A stretch of DNA of 64,000 nt from positions 1 to 64,000 of the forward strand of contig NZ_BMTR01000001.1 in the NCBI RefSeq assembly GCF_014649775.1. Reading direction: 5' to 3'. Position numbers and translations under genes: made by a program. Below the pieces are notes generated by a model. That model did not search any database, was not told where the DNA came from, and saw only the letters and a program-made list of their open reading frames with translations. Within the stretch, counting starts at the first letter, position 1; each line of letters starts with the position of its first letter. Shown here piece by piece: positions 1-8,651 of this stretch. The DNA is from Streptomyces longisporoflavus. Lineage in GTDB: Bacteria > Actinomycetota > Actinomycetes > Streptomycetales > Streptomycetaceae.

Positions 1-674
1 GCGCCCTCCGAGCGCGGAAAGAACTCGTACCAGGACCCGAACAACGCCCGCCGACGCTCCACGCGCAGGGGGAGGGCCGGGGAGCGGGAGATCCGCTCGC
101 GCAGGGGGTAGCGCGCAAGTACCGCCTCCACCTGCGGAGTCAGGGCGGCCGCCAGACGTTCGGCCGGGGGCAGGGAGTCGTCGAGGAGGGCGTCCGCCGC
201 GGCCACAAGCACGTGCCGTTCCGCTCCTTCGGGAGCGCCGACGGCCGCACGCTCGTACAGCAGCGCCCCCTCTTCGAGCATCAGCCCGGCGTCGATGCCG
301 GCGGGCACCTTGATCTCGGCGGCGCGCCGCCAGCCCTGCACGGGGTCCGCCCACGCCTCCACGGCGTAAGTCCAGTGCCCCTCGGCATCCGGGGTGACAT
401 CCGCCGCCCAGCGGTCGCTGCCCGGGGACATCTCGCGCATGGGAATCCACGGCTCGCCGCCCTCGCCGGAGCCGTCGGGGTCACCGGGACCGCGCAGAAC
501 GACGTTGGCCCCGACCGCGAGCTGGCCCTCACCGAAGACGGTGGCCGTGACCCGGAAGGTCTCGCCGGGAACCGCCTTCGCCGGGCGCCGGCCGCAGTCG
601 ACGACCGGCTGGACGTCCAGGACGGACGTGCCGACGGTGGTGGGGACGGAGGTCGCCTCCCGGGCTGACGTCAT
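1..674 (-). CDS. glgE: GlgE maltosyltransferase, N-terminal part (cut by window edge)
   Basis: Alpha-1,4-glucan:maltose-1-phosphate maltosyltransferase adds maltose from maltose-1-phosphate to alpha-glucan chains in the GlgE pathway. Only the first 224 residues are inside the window; the gene runs off the left edge. The visible part is the N-terminal beta-sandwich (DUF3416) domain, and near residues 207-222 it carries the family hallmark RRRALFGSWYEFFPRS. The catalytic barrel is outside the window. The start is the ATG at 674. glgX on the other strand fits a local glycogen/trehalose function. The family call is strong. Confidence 0.9.
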   Translation of the reverse strand, partial: MTSAREATSVPTTVGTSVLDVQPVVDCGRRPAKAVPGETFRVTATVFGEGQLAVGANVVLRGPGDPDGSGEGGEPWIPMREMSPGSDRWAADVTPDAEGHWTYAVEAWADPVQGWRRAAEIKVPAGIDAGLMLEEGALLYERAAVGAPEGAERHVLVAAADALLDDSLPPAERLAAALTPQVEAVLARYPLRERISRSPALPLRVERRRALFGSWYEFFPRSEG

Positions 675-755
675 CGCTCTCTCTTCCGCCGAGTTCGCGC
701 CCGATGCGCGCCCGTTCTGCACGTCTGGATCGGCTCTCGCCGGAGCCGCTTTTCG

Positions 756-1001
756 TCACTGATCCTGAAGGTCCCGGGGTGCTCGTGCCCGGCGTGTGGT
801 GCGCGGGCGCAGGTAGAGCTCTGCCGCGTCGGCGGCGACCCGCGCCGTGCACTCGCCCATCAGTACGCACAGGGTGTACGCGGTGTCCTCGAAGCGCATC
901 CGCACAGCACTGTCCGCGGGATGGGCGAGCAACAGCCGCTCCCACTCCCGGTAGTCGCCCAACTGCCGCGCGACCTCGGCTTTTGTAGGCAGCAGCACCA
1001 T
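756..1001 (-). CDS. DUF5133-family small protein
   Basis: An 81-residue protein of the DUF5133 type common in Streptomyces, recognised by a short helix followed by RFEDTAYTLCVLMGECTA in the middle. No enzymatic motif, signal peptide or membrane segment is visible. The start ATG has a good ribosome-binding site (GAAGGTGA) about 6-8 bases upstream. It lies 81 bp upstream of glgE on the same strand and could be cotranscribed. The function is unknown; family members are often annotated as regulators or developmental proteins, which is only inference. Confidence 0.7.
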   Translation of the reverse strand: MVLLPTKAEVARQLGDYREWERLLLAHPADSAVRMRFEDTAYTLCVLMGECTARVAADAAELYLRPRTTRRARAPRDLQDQ

Positions 1002-1303
1002 GCTGGGTCACCTTCTCGTTCGCTGATGGCGCGCAAGGTGTGCACCCGATCGGTGCGGACCCGTCCCGCGCAAGGGCACCGGCGTGTCACACCGGTCGAC
1101 CTATGACTCATGGTGCACGTATGAGCACCCAGCGTCCTGTTGAGCGCTCTGCGGGGTGAGCGGCAGGGGCTCGTGTTGCGCAAATGGAGTAGCCCTCGCA
1201 CGCTGAGACTTACCCAGCAGTGATCAGAGCTCACGTTCCGTGTTCGGGGCTCGGCCGCAAGACCGAGAGGGACCGGGAGCTTCGCCGAGAGGAGTCAGGA
1301 GCG
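1002..1303. other. Divergent intergenic region without a gene
   Basis: About 300 bp separate the leftward DUF5133 gene from the rightward ATPase-like gene. Possible reading frames here show no Streptomyces-like codon pattern. The region must contain both divergent promoters, but I could not assign a convincing -35/-10 pair. The right end holds the purine-rich ribosome-binding region (GAGAGGAGTCAGGAGC) of the next gene. Confidence 0.5.
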
Positions 1304-1927
1304 ATGAAATCCGCTATCCCCTGCTACTACCACCTCGACGTGGAGGTTGGCCCGGAGAGGATTGAGCAGGTCAGGCGCATTCTGGTCGCGCATCTGAAGC
1401 ACTGGGGGCTGGCGGCCCACGTCGAACCCGTCGGCTACTGCACCGGAGTGCTGCTGCGCGCGATCGAGGAGCACGGAGCGGACAAGAAGGCCGTCGTGGA
1501 GATGTGGTGGAACGGCCAGCACCTCATCACCGCCGTGTGGGACAGCAACCCCGAACTCCCGCAGCGGCACTACGGGCCGCAGGGATGTCTGACGCAGATC
1601 GCCGCACTGAGTGACGGCTGGGGCAGCTGCCCGGCGACGGACGGCAAGATCATCTGGTTCTCGCGCCGTGTGCGCTCGGTCGAACACGCACGGCTGTCGC
1701 CCGCACTGCCGGGGCCCAGCCTGCTCGAGGCCCTCGAAGTACCGCGGGAGGTTCCGGTCGCGGCCCTCGCGGGCCCGCCCGAAGCGGAACCCCTGGTCGC
1801 CGCGGCCGCCGCGGCGACGGCGACCGCCCCGGGCGACAGTGCCGCGAGTGCTCACACCCTGCGGCCGGACGGGGCTCGGGTAATGATGAAGGAGCCCGTC
1901 ACGGCGGCGTCATCGCCGCCCGTGTGA
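1304..1927 (+). CDS. RsbW-like histidine-kinase-type ATPase with degenerate boxes
   Basis: A 207-residue protein whose first ~125 residues follow the HATPase_c_2 (anti-sigma factor kinase, RsbW/SpoIIAB-like) layout. A variant G1 box DSNPELP lies near residue 84, followed by LTQIAALSDGWG and GKIIWFSRRV. The usual N-box Asn appears replaced (AIEEHG), and the second glycine box reads GPQGCL instead of GRGL, so ATP binding may be lost. The last ~80 residues are Ala/Pro-rich and low complexity. The ATG at 1304 is chosen over upstream codons because a strong purine-rich RBS precedes it. It may bind a sigma factor or anti-anti-sigma factor; the partner is unknown. Confidence 0.7.
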   Translation: MKSAIPCYYHLDVEVGPERIEQVRRILVAHLKHWGLAAHVEPVGYCTGVLLRAIEEHGADKKAVVEMWWNGQHLITAVWDSNPELPQRHYGPQGCLTQIAALSDGWGSCPATDGKIIWFSRRVRSVEHARLSPALPGPSLLEALEVPREVPVAALAGPPEAEPLVAAAAAATATAPGDSAASAHTLRPDGARVMMKEPVTAASSPPV

Positions 1928-1999
1928 ACGCCGGGCCATGCCCGGGCGCGGTTCCGGGCCGCCCCACCCCGAACCCGCCCGTCCGCAGGAGGCAGTTGC

Positions 2000-4126
2000 G
2001 TGCGCACCTGGACCGGCGCCCCTTTCCCACTGGGCGCCACACCCGACGGTGAAGGAACCAACTTCGCGCTGTTCAGCGAGATAGCCGAGCATGTGGAGCT
2101 GGTGCTCGTCGACGAAGACGTCACGCACCGCAGTGTGGCGCTCACCGAAGTCGACGGCTTCGTCTGGCACTGCTACCTGCCGGGCATCGGCCCCGGCCAG
2201 CGTTACGCCTACCGGGTGCACGGCCCCTGGGACCCCGCGGCGGGCCACCGGTGCAACCCCGCCAAGCTGCTCCTCGACCCCTATGCCAGGGCCATCGAGG
2301 GGCAGATGGACAACGACCCCGCGCTGTACGAGCACGCGGCCGAGGGCCCCGAACCGGCCGACAGCGCCTCGCACGCCCCGCTCTCGGTGGTCACCGACCC
2401 CTTCTTCGCCTGGGAGGACGACAGGCCGCCCCGGCGCCCGTACGCCGAGACCGTGGTGTACGAGACACATGTGCGCGGCCTGACCCGCACACACCCCGGG
2501 GTCCCCGCCGAACTGCGGGGCACCTACGCGGGACTCGCGACCGAGCCGGTCATCGACCACCTCACGTCGCTCGGCGTCACCGCGGTCGAGCTGATGCCCG
2601 TGCACCAGTACGTCCAGGACGGGTTCCTGCGCGACCGCGGCCTGTCCAACTACTGGGGCTACACCTCCATCGGTTTCTTCGCGCCCCACAACGCCTACGC
2701 GGCGCACGGCTCGCGCGGCGAGCAGGTCACCGAGTTCAAGGCCATGGTCAAGGCGCTGCACAAGGCCGGGCTCGAAGTGATCCTCGACGTGGTCTACAAC
2801 CACACCGCGGAGGGCAACGAGAACGGCCCCACGCTCGCCTTCCGAGGCATCGACAACGCTTCGTACTACCGCCTGGCGGAGGACGATCCCGCGCACTACT
2901 TCGACACCACCGGCACCGGCAACAGCCTGCTGATGCGTCACCCCAACGTCCTGCAACTGGTCATGGACTCGCTGCGGTACTGGGTCACCGAGATGCATGT
3001 CGACGGGTTCCGCTTCGATCTGGCGGCCACGCTCGCCCGGCAGTTCCACGACGTCGACCGGCTCTCGGCGTTCTTCGACCTGGTGCAGCAGGACCCCGTG
3101 GTCAGCCGCGTCAAACTGATCGCCGAGCCCTGGGACGTCGGCGACGGGGGATACCAGGTCGGCAACTTCCCGCCGCTGTGGTCGGAGTGGAACGGCAAGT
3201 ACCGCGATTCCGTACGGGACTTCTGGCGCGGCGCCGACCATTCGCTCGCCGAGTTCGCCTCCCGGCTGACCGGCTCCTCCGACCTGTACCAGCACGATCG
3301 CCGCCGCCCGCGCGCCAGCGTCAACTTCGTCACCGCGCACGACGGATTCACCCTGCGCGACCTGGTCTCGTACAACGACAAGCACAACGAGGCCAACGGC
3401 GAGAACAACCAGGACGGCGAGAACGCCAACCGGTCATGGAACTGCGGTGCCGAAGGACCCACGGCCGACGAGGGCATTCTGGAGCTGCGCGCACGCCAGC
3501 AGCGCAACTTCCTGGCCACGCTCATGTTCTCGCAGGGGATACCGATGCTCGCCCACGGCGACGAACTCGGCCGCACCCAGCAAGGAAACAACAACGCCTA
3601 CTGCCAGGACAACGAGATCTCCTGGATCGACTGGAACCTCACCGGGGAACAGCGCGACCTCGTGGAGTTCACCCGCCGCGCCATCGAACTCCGGGCGGTA
3701 CACCCGGTGTTGCGAAGACGCCGCTTCTTCCGGGGCGAGACCGCGACACATGAGAGCCAGCCGATGCCCGACCTGGTGTGGCTGCGCCCCGACGCACGCG
3801 AGATGACGGACGAGGACTGGCGGCGACCCGACGCACACGCCGTCGGTGTCTTCCTCAACGGTGACGCCATCGCGGAGCCCGACGCCCACGGAGGCCCCGT
3901 GGTGGACGACTCCTTTCTGCTCCTGCTGAACAGCTACCGGGAGCCGGTCGTCTTCGACCTGCCGGACGCCGCGTACGGCGAACGCTGGACCACGCGCATC
4001 GACACCTCGGACCCCCGCGGAGCCGCCGACGAGGTGGAACACAAGGCGGACAGCGAGGTCTGCGTGCAGCCGCACAGTCTGCTCATGCTGTCCCGGCCCG
4101 CCAGAACGACCGGCCGCCGGAAGTAA
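2000..4126 (+). CDS. glgX: Glycogen debranching enzyme GlgX
   Basis: A GH13 isoamylase-type debranching enzyme (708 aa, normal length) that hydrolyses alpha-1,6 branches of glycogen-type glucans in the cytoplasm. An N-terminal CBM48 domain (starting TWTGAPFPLGATPDGEGTNF) is followed by the (beta/alpha)8 barrel. The three catalytic acids are in DGFRFDLA (nucleophile D340), EPWD (acid/base E376) and TAHDGF (D448). It starts at a GTG preceded by AGGAGG seven bases upstream. glgE and possibly the ATPase-like gene are functional neighbours. The call is firm. Confidence 0.95.
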   Translation: MRTWTGAPFPLGATPDGEGTNFALFSEIAEHVELVLVDEDVTHRSVALTEVDGFVWHCYLPGIGPGQRYAYRVHGPWDPAAGHRCNPAKLLLDPYARAIEGQMDNDPALYEHAAEGPEPADSASHAPLSVVTDPFFAWEDDRPPRRPYAETVVYETHVRGLTRTHPGVPAELRGTYAGLATEPVIDHLTSLGVTAVELMPVHQYVQDGFLRDRGLSNYWGYTSIGFFAPHNAYAAHGSRGEQVTEFKAMVKALHKAGLEVILDVVYNHTAEGNENGPTLAFRGIDNASYYRLAEDDPAHYFDTTGTGNSLLMRHPNVLQLVMDSLRYWVTEMHVDGFRFDLAATLARQFHDVDRLSAFFDLVQQDPVVSRVKLIAEPWDVGDGGYQVGNFPPLWSEWNGKYRDSVRDFWRGADHSLAEFASRLTGSSDLYQHDRRRPRASVNFVTAHDGFTLRDLVSYNDKHNEANGENNQDGENANRSWNCGAEGPTADEGILELRARQQRNFLATLMFSQGIPMLAHGDELGRTQQGNNNAYCQDNEISWIDWNLTGEQRDLVEFTRRAIELRAVHPVLRRRRFFRGETATHESQPMPDLVWLRPDAREMTDEDWRRPDAHAVGVFLNGDAIAEPDAHGGPVVDDSFLLLLNSYREPVVFDLPDAAYGERWTTRIDTSDPRGAADEVEHKADSEVCVQPHSLLMLSRPARTTGRRK

Positions 4127-4180
4127 GTGACCGGTCGCGGGACTTCACCGCGCCGGACGTGACCGGTCGCGGGACTTCAC
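4127..4180. repeat. Two 22-bp direct repeats in the convergent gap
   Basis: A 22-bp unit beginning GTGACCGGTCGCGGG and ending GACTTCAC occurs at 4127-4148 and, identically, at 4159-4180, 10 bp apart; similarity continues a few bases beyond. The first copy starts directly after the glgX stop codon. The second copy contains the stop codon of the convergent VOC gene. It looks like a local tandem duplication with a 32-bp period. Each unit contains the palindrome GACCGGTC, but there is no clear terminator hairpin. Confidence 0.85.
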
Positions 4181-4977
4181 TGCGCGGAGCGCGAGTTCAC
4201 CACGAAGCGTGCCCCGTCCGGGTCGGCCAGGACGGCCTCCGCCGCACCCGGCCCGCCCTCCAGAACCCTGCCACCGTTCTCCCGCGCGGCCCGGGTGCAC
4301 GCGTCCACGTCGGCGACCGCGAAGTGAATCTGCCAGCGCGGCCGGATCGCGGGGTCCGGCGCCGCTTCCACCGCGCCGGAATGGATGCGGGCCACGACAT
4401 GGCCCTCGTTGCGCAGCACGACCCGCTCGTCCTCGTAGTCGACTTCGCAGCAGCCCGCGGCCGCGGACGCCCAGCCGAGGACCTCGCCGTAGAAAATGGC
4501 CGCGTCGAAGGCGTTGCGGGTGTGGAGCTCCACGAAGACCGGAGCCGCACGGCGCCAGTCCTCCCAGTCCGCCACCAGCTCGCCCTCCCAGACACCGAAG
4601 ACCGCCCCGTCGCGATCGGCCAGCAGAGCGGCCCGCCCCGGCGGGAACGAGAGAGGCCCCACGGCGGTCGTCCCGCCACGCTCCTGGCTGCGGGCCACGG
4701 TCTCGTTCGCGTCGGACGCGGCGAAGAAGGGGGTCCACGCGACGGCCGCGTGACCCATGGCCTCCACGGCCGACACGCCCGCCACCGGTACCCCGCCCAC
4801 TCTGGCGAACCTGTACTGGTCGCCCAGCTTGCCGACCCGCCAGTCCCACCCCAGTACGGCGTGGTAGAACGCCTCCGCGGCGTCCAGATCATGGGTGGTC
4901 AGGCTGACCCAGCAGGGTGCGCCGAACACCGTACGGCTGGCCACGACCTCGTTCCCCGCTGCCCTATGGCTGTTCAT
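4177..4977 (-). CDS. VOC-family (glyoxalase-like) protein, two domains
   Basis: A 266-residue protein with two tandem vicinal-oxygen-chelate domains. The first, about residues 17-130, starts GAPCWVSLTTHDLDAAEAFY; the second, about 145-262, starts APVFVELHTRNAFDAAIFYG. This is the layout of the actinobacterial CFP30B-like family. Substrate and metal dependence cannot be read from sequence; such proteins are variously dioxygenases, glyoxalases or resistance proteins. Its stop lies in the second copy of the 22-bp repeat shared with the glgX 3' end. No RBS clearly fixes the start at 4977. Confidence 0.8.
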   Translation of the reverse strand: MNSHRAAGNEVVASRTVFGAPCWVSLTTHDLDAAEAFYHAVLGWDWRVGKLGDQYRFARVGGVPVAGVSAVEAMGHAAVAWTPFFAASDANETVARSQERGGTTAVGPLSFPPGRAALLADRDGAVFGVWEGELVADWEDWRRAAPVFVELHTRNAFDAAIFYGEVLGWASAAAGCCEVDYEDERVVLRNEGHVVARIHSGAVEAAPDPAIRPRWQIHFAVADVDACTRAARENGGRVLEGGPGAAEAVLADPDGARFVVNSRSAQ

Positions 4978-5141
4978 CTCTGTACCGTTCTGAGGTCGAT
5001 GGGGCGTCTGCGAACCTTCGGTCCCATCATCGCTGCCTTCGTCCCCGCTTGCCCCTTACGGTTGGGCTGGTCGGGGTGTCGCGGCGCAGGCAGGCTCAGC
5101 GGCCCCGTCGTACGCGGGCTCTCACGGCCCCTCGTGCTCCC

Positions 5142-6152
5142 TCAGGACTCCTCGCGCTCCCTGACGACATCAGCCGCGGCCTTGTCGTCCCGCAGCCCCT
5201 GATAACGGGGGTGGCGCAGCATGCCGTCGCGCGTCCACTCCGTGAAGGCGATCTGCGCCACGAGGCGAGGCTGCGCCCAGTGGGTGGTGCGGCCGGGGAT
5301 CGGGTCGTCGAACGGCGAGTCGGTCACCGCGAGTTCGTCGAGTTTCCGGCGCAGGGCCAGCAGGGTGCGCCGGTCGAAGCCGGTGCCGACCTTGCCCGCG
5401 TAGCGAAGCCGCCCGTCCTCGTAGTAGCCGATGAGCAGTGCGCCGATGCCTTCCCTGCTGCCCGTGGGTTCGGTGAACCCGCCCACCACGAACTCCTGGC
5501 CCCGTGCGCACTTCAGCTTGAGCCAGTCGTCCGAGCGGCGCGCCTGGTAGGTGCTCTCGGCCCGCTTGGCGATGAGGCCTTCCCAGCCGCGCCGGCAGGC
5601 GTCGGCGAGGAGTTCGGGGCCGCCCGCGTTGCGGTGGGTGCTGAACCGCAGCGGGGCCGTGAACGCGATCGAACGCCGGAGCAGCGACTTGCGGGTGCGC
5701 AGCGGCAGCCGGCGTACGTCCATGCCGTCCAGGCGCAGCAGATCGAAGACGTAGTAGGTCACCGCGACCTTGCTCGCCGCGACGTCGGCCGGCCGGGTGA
5801 GTCCCATGCGTCGCTGCAATCGCGCGAAGTCCGTGCGGCCGCGGGAGTAGGCGACGATCTCGCCGTCGACCGTGAAGTCCGCGCGGTTCTGCCCGGCGAG
5901 CGCGTCGATGATCTCCGGGTACGTGGCGTCGAGGCGGCGCCCGGACCGGGAGCGGAGCGTCACCTCGCCGTTCTCGCACACCGCGAGCGCGCGGATGCCG
6001 TCCAGCTTCCGCTCGAAGATCCAGCCCTGCGGAAAGTCACGCCGGTCACTGAGCGTGGCCAGCATCGGGGAGGCCGCGATCTCGACGCCCGGCGCCGCCT
6101 CGCGGACGCGGTCCGCCAGGCCGGGCGGCAGCGCGTCGAGCAGGCCGGTCAT
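5142..6152 (-). CDS. ATP-dependent DNA ligase (stand-alone LigD ligase domain)
   Basis: A 336-residue ATP-dependent DNA ligase of the LigD/LigC type used in non-homologous end joining. The adenylated lysine is K49 in ERKLDGIRA (motif I). Downstream are DGEIVAY (motif III), EGLIAKR (motif IV) and WLKLKC (motif V), then the OB-fold with GKVGTGFD. There is no polymerase/primase or phosphoesterase domain. Its ATG overlaps the stop of the upstream 3'-phosphoesterase gene by 4 bp, so translation is coupled. With Ku upstream this is a split LigD arrangement. Confidence 0.92.
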   Translation of the reverse strand: MTGLLDALPPGLADRVREAAPGVEIAASPMLATLSDRRDFPQGWIFERKLDGIRALAVCENGEVTLRSRSGRRLDATYPEIIDALAGQNRADFTVDGEIVAYSRGRTDFARLQRRMGLTRPADVAASKVAVTYYVFDLLRLDGMDVRRLPLRTRKSLLRRSIAFTAPLRFSTHRNAGGPELLADACRRGWEGLIAKRAESTYQARRSDDWLKLKCARGQEFVVGGFTEPTGSREGIGALLIGYYEDGRLRYAGKVGTGFDRRTLLALRRKLDELAVTDSPFDDPIPGRTTHWAQPRLVAQIAFTEWTRDGMLRHPRYQGLRDDKAAADVVREREES

Positions 6153-6835
6153 CCGCTCTCACCGTCGTCGGAGTTCCAGGTCGGTGCGTCCGGTGACTCG
6201 GCGACCTGGCGCAGCGTACGGCCGCTGCGTGCCGAGCGGGCCCGCCGCGGATCGGGGGTGCCGCCGCCCGAGCCGTGCCCCGATCCGGTCCGTACGAGCA
6301 GCCACGTCGGTTTCGAGGCGGACCCGCCGCTCTTCTCCTCGCGGCCGTGGAAGCGGGTGAGCGCGTACTGCCCGCGCAATTTCTCGCCGTGCAGGTCGAA
6401 CGTGGCGTGGCCGTTCTCCAGGGCCTGCGCGAAGGGCACCGGCCGCTTCTTCTTGTCGTGGCTCGTCGGCCGGTACGTGCCGTGGTCCCAGACGATGACG
6501 GTCCCGCCGCCGTACTCGCCCTCGGGGATGACTCCCTCGAAGTCCTGGTAATCCAAGGGGTGGTCCTCGGTGGGGATCGCCAGGCGCTTGTCCTGCGGGT
6601 CGGTGGAGGGACCCTTCGGGATCGACCAGGACTTCAGTACGCCGTCGACCTCGAGGCGGAAGTCGAAGTGCATCGTGCTCGCGTCGTGGATCTGCACCAC
6701 GAACGCGGGCTCATCGGCCGAACCCGGCCCGTCGGCTCTGTCCCCTCTGTCTCCGGTGTGCTCGCCGCTCGGCTCGCTCGTCTTCTCGAAATGCCGTTTC
6801 TTGCGATAGGTCTGCAGTCCGTCCTTCTCGCTCAC
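6149..6835 (-). CDS. LigD-type 3'-phosphoesterase
   Basis: A 228-residue stand-alone DNA 3'-phosphoesterase domain, the N-terminal module of bacterial LigD, which trims 3' phosphates and ribonucleotides at breaks. Motifs seen are FVVQIHDASTMHFDFRLE (metal and catalytic His/Asp), SWSIPKGPS, EDHPLDYQDFEGVIPEGEYG and TWLLVR. Residues 20-42 are an acidic linker and the C-terminal ~35 residues are low complexity. It overlaps the downstream ligase gene by 4 bp and lies 156 bp after Ku on the same strand. Confidence 0.92.
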   Translation of the reverse strand: MSEKDGLQTYRKKRHFEKTSEPSGEHTGDRGDRADGPGSADEPAFVVQIHDASTMHFDFRLEVDGVLKSWSIPKGPSTDPQDKRLAIPTEDHPLDYQDFEGVIPEGEYGGGTVIVWDHGTYRPTSHDKKKRPVPFAQALENGHATFDLHGEKLRGQYALTRFHGREEKSGGSASKPTWLLVRTGSGHGSGGGTPDPRRARSARSGRTLRQVAESPDAPTWNSDDGESG

Positions 6836-6991
6836 GGCAGCTCTCTTCCGTCGGGGCCGCTGGTCCGCTCACGCTGTGTACCCCGTGATCGTCGGCGGCA
6901 CACGCCCCTTGAACCCATCGGGTGACCTGCGCTGATACCGCCGGAGCAGGCGAAGCCGAGCTTCTGACGGCCGCACCCCTGACGGCGTCCG

Positions 6992-7993
6992 TCACGAGGC
7001 CTTGCGCTGCTTGCCCCCTCGCAGGGCGTCGAGGAGCTCTGTCCGGTTCATGGAGGAGCGGCCGGGGATGCCGGCGTCCGTGGCGCGCCGGTAGAGGTCG
7101 GCCTTGGTCAGGGTGTCGAGCGAGGGCTCCGCCGCCTTCCCCTTGCTTCCGCCCTTGTTTCCGCTCCTGCTCCTGCTCTTGCCCTTGCCCTTGCCCTCGC
7201 TTGTGCGCCGCGAGGGCTTCTTCGTACGGTCGACGCTCGCCCGCAGCGCGTCCATGAGGTCGACGACGTTGGTGGGCTCGGCCGGGGGTTCGGCCTTCTC
7301 GACGGACTCTCCCGTGCGCTTGGCCTCGATGAGAGCGGTCACCTGCTCCTGGTAGGTGTCGTGGAAGTCTTCGGGCTTCCAGTCGATGCGGAGCGTGTCC
7401 ACGAGTTGGCGTGCCATCTTCAGCTCGCGGTCGGTGACCTTCGTCTTCCCCGGCAGGTTGTCGATCTCCTGTCGCGGATCGCGGATCTCGTCGGACCAGT
7501 GGAGCGTGTGCAGCGTCAGGAGACCGTCCTCGGCCTTCACCGCGACGAGATACTGGTGATTGCGCATCACGAAGGTGGCGATCCCCGCCCGGTCCGACTC
7601 GGACAAGGCCTTCTCCAGCAGGGCGTAGACCTTGGTGTACTCCTTGCTCCGCGGGCCGAGGTAGTACGTCTTGTCGAAGAAGATCGGCTCGACGTCCTTC
7701 AGGTCGACGAATCCCTCGATCTCCAGCGCCTTCGAGCGGCCGGGAGCGATGTCCTCCAACTCGTCCGGCTCGACCACCACGTACTCGTCGCCCGCGTCGT
7801 ATGCCTTGACGATCTCGTCGAGGGGCACTTCCTCGCCGGTGCGTTCATTCACGCGCTTGTTGCGGACCCGGTCGGAGGTGCCGCGCTGGAGCTGGTGGAA
7901 GCGCACGGTGTGGCTGTCCGTCGCGGTGTACATCTGCACGGGCAGGGACACGAGACCGAAGGTCACCGTTCCGCTCCACACTGGACGCGCCAT
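6992..7993 (-). CDS. ku: Ku DNA end-binding protein
   Basis: Bacterial Ku homodimerises on DNA double-strand ends and recruits LigD for NHEJ. The conserved core begins MARPVWSGTVTFGLVSLPV and includes RSKEYTKVYALLEKAL-type helices over residues 1-255. The C-terminus has a very Lys/Ser/Gly-rich linker (about 265-293) and then a SAP/Rho-N-like helix pair (LTKADLYRRATDAGIPG), which is seen in longer actinobacterial Ku proteins. The ATG at 7993 is chosen because the family N-terminus starts there and AAAGAGG precedes it. It lies upstream of the phosphoesterase and ligase genes. Confidence 0.95.
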   Translation of the reverse strand: MARPVWSGTVTFGLVSLPVQMYTATDSHTVRFHQLQRGTSDRVRNKRVNERTGEEVPLDEIVKAYDAGDEYVVVEPDELEDIAPGRSKALEIEGFVDLKDVEPIFFDKTYYLGPRSKEYTKVYALLEKALSESDRAGIATFVMRNHQYLVAVKAEDGLLTLHTLHWSDEIRDPRQEIDNLPGKTKVTDRELKMARQLVDTLRIDWKPEDFHDTYQEQVTALIEAKRTGESVEKAEPPAEPTNVVDLMDALRASVDRTKKPSRRTSEGKGKGKSRSRSGNKGGSKGKAAEPSLDTLTKADLYRRATDAGIPGRSSMNRTELLDALRGGKQRKAS

Positions 7994-8146
7994 GACCGCG
8001 TTCACCTCTTTCCGTCGCCGCCCGTGTCCGTCTCCACCCATGGCACCCCGGCGGCGCGCTCGCCGCATCCGGAAGGTTCGGAGCCGTGGGCGAACGGGCA
8101 CAGGGCAGTGGCAGCGGCTTCTGGATCAGCGGCCTACGCTGGGCGC

Positions 8147-8635
8147 GTGACGCACGACAGCAGGCCCCTGGCCGTATTCGACCTGGACAACACGCTTGCG
8201 GACACCGCGCATCGTCAGCGCTTCCTGGAGGTGAAGCCGCGCGACTGGGCCGCCTTCTTCGCCGCGGCGCCGGACGACCCGCCGCTGGAGCAGGGCATCG
8301 CTCTCGCCTTGGAGAGCTCGCGCGAGTGCGAGGTCGTCTACCTCACGGGCAGGCCGGAGCGGTGCCGCAAGGACACCGTGGCGTGGCTGGCGGCGCAGGG
8401 GCTTCCGGAAGGGCGGATCTGGATGCGCCGCAACGACGACCGGCGGCCCGCCCGCCGCACCAAGCTGGAGATCCTCAAGAGGATCGCCGGGTCCCGCGAG
8501 GTCCGGATGCTGGTGGACGACGACGAGTTGGTGTGCGACGAGGCGGAGCGGGCGGGCTTCAAGGTCGTACGGGCGCGCTGGGCGAGCACGTCCCCCGCGC
8601 TGAAGGACGCGCAGGAGCGTGAGGGGCGGACGTGA
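8147..8635 (+). CDS. HAD-family phosphatase, polynucleotide-kinase-3'-phosphatase-like
   Basis: A 162-residue HAD hydrolase with motif I VFDLDNTLAD at residues 9-18 (nucleophile and acid Asp), motif II YLTGRPER, a Lys in TKLEIL, and motif IV LVDDDELVCDEA. The short size and RP..R/WMRR pattern resemble phosphatase domains of polynucleotide kinases, but the substrate is not proven. The GTG start follows a TACGCT -10-like hexamer by six bases with no RBS, suggesting leaderless translation. It is divergent from ku, so a DNA-end role is attractive but inferred. Confidence 0.75.
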   Translation: MTHDSRPLAVFDLDNTLADTAHRQRFLEVKPRDWAAFFAAAPDDPPLEQGIALALESSRECEVVYLTGRPERCRKDTVAWLAAQGLPEGRIWMRRNDDRRPARRTKLEILKRIAGSREVRMLVDDDELVCDEAERAGFKVVRARWASTSPALKDAQEREGRT

Positions 8636-8651
8636 CCGCCCGGCGGCGGGG

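Noticed and set aside
1910..3385. A 491-codon open frame antisense to glgX
   Set aside because: The composition is that of the complementary frame of a GC-rich gene, with no recognisable domain; glgX is unambiguous.
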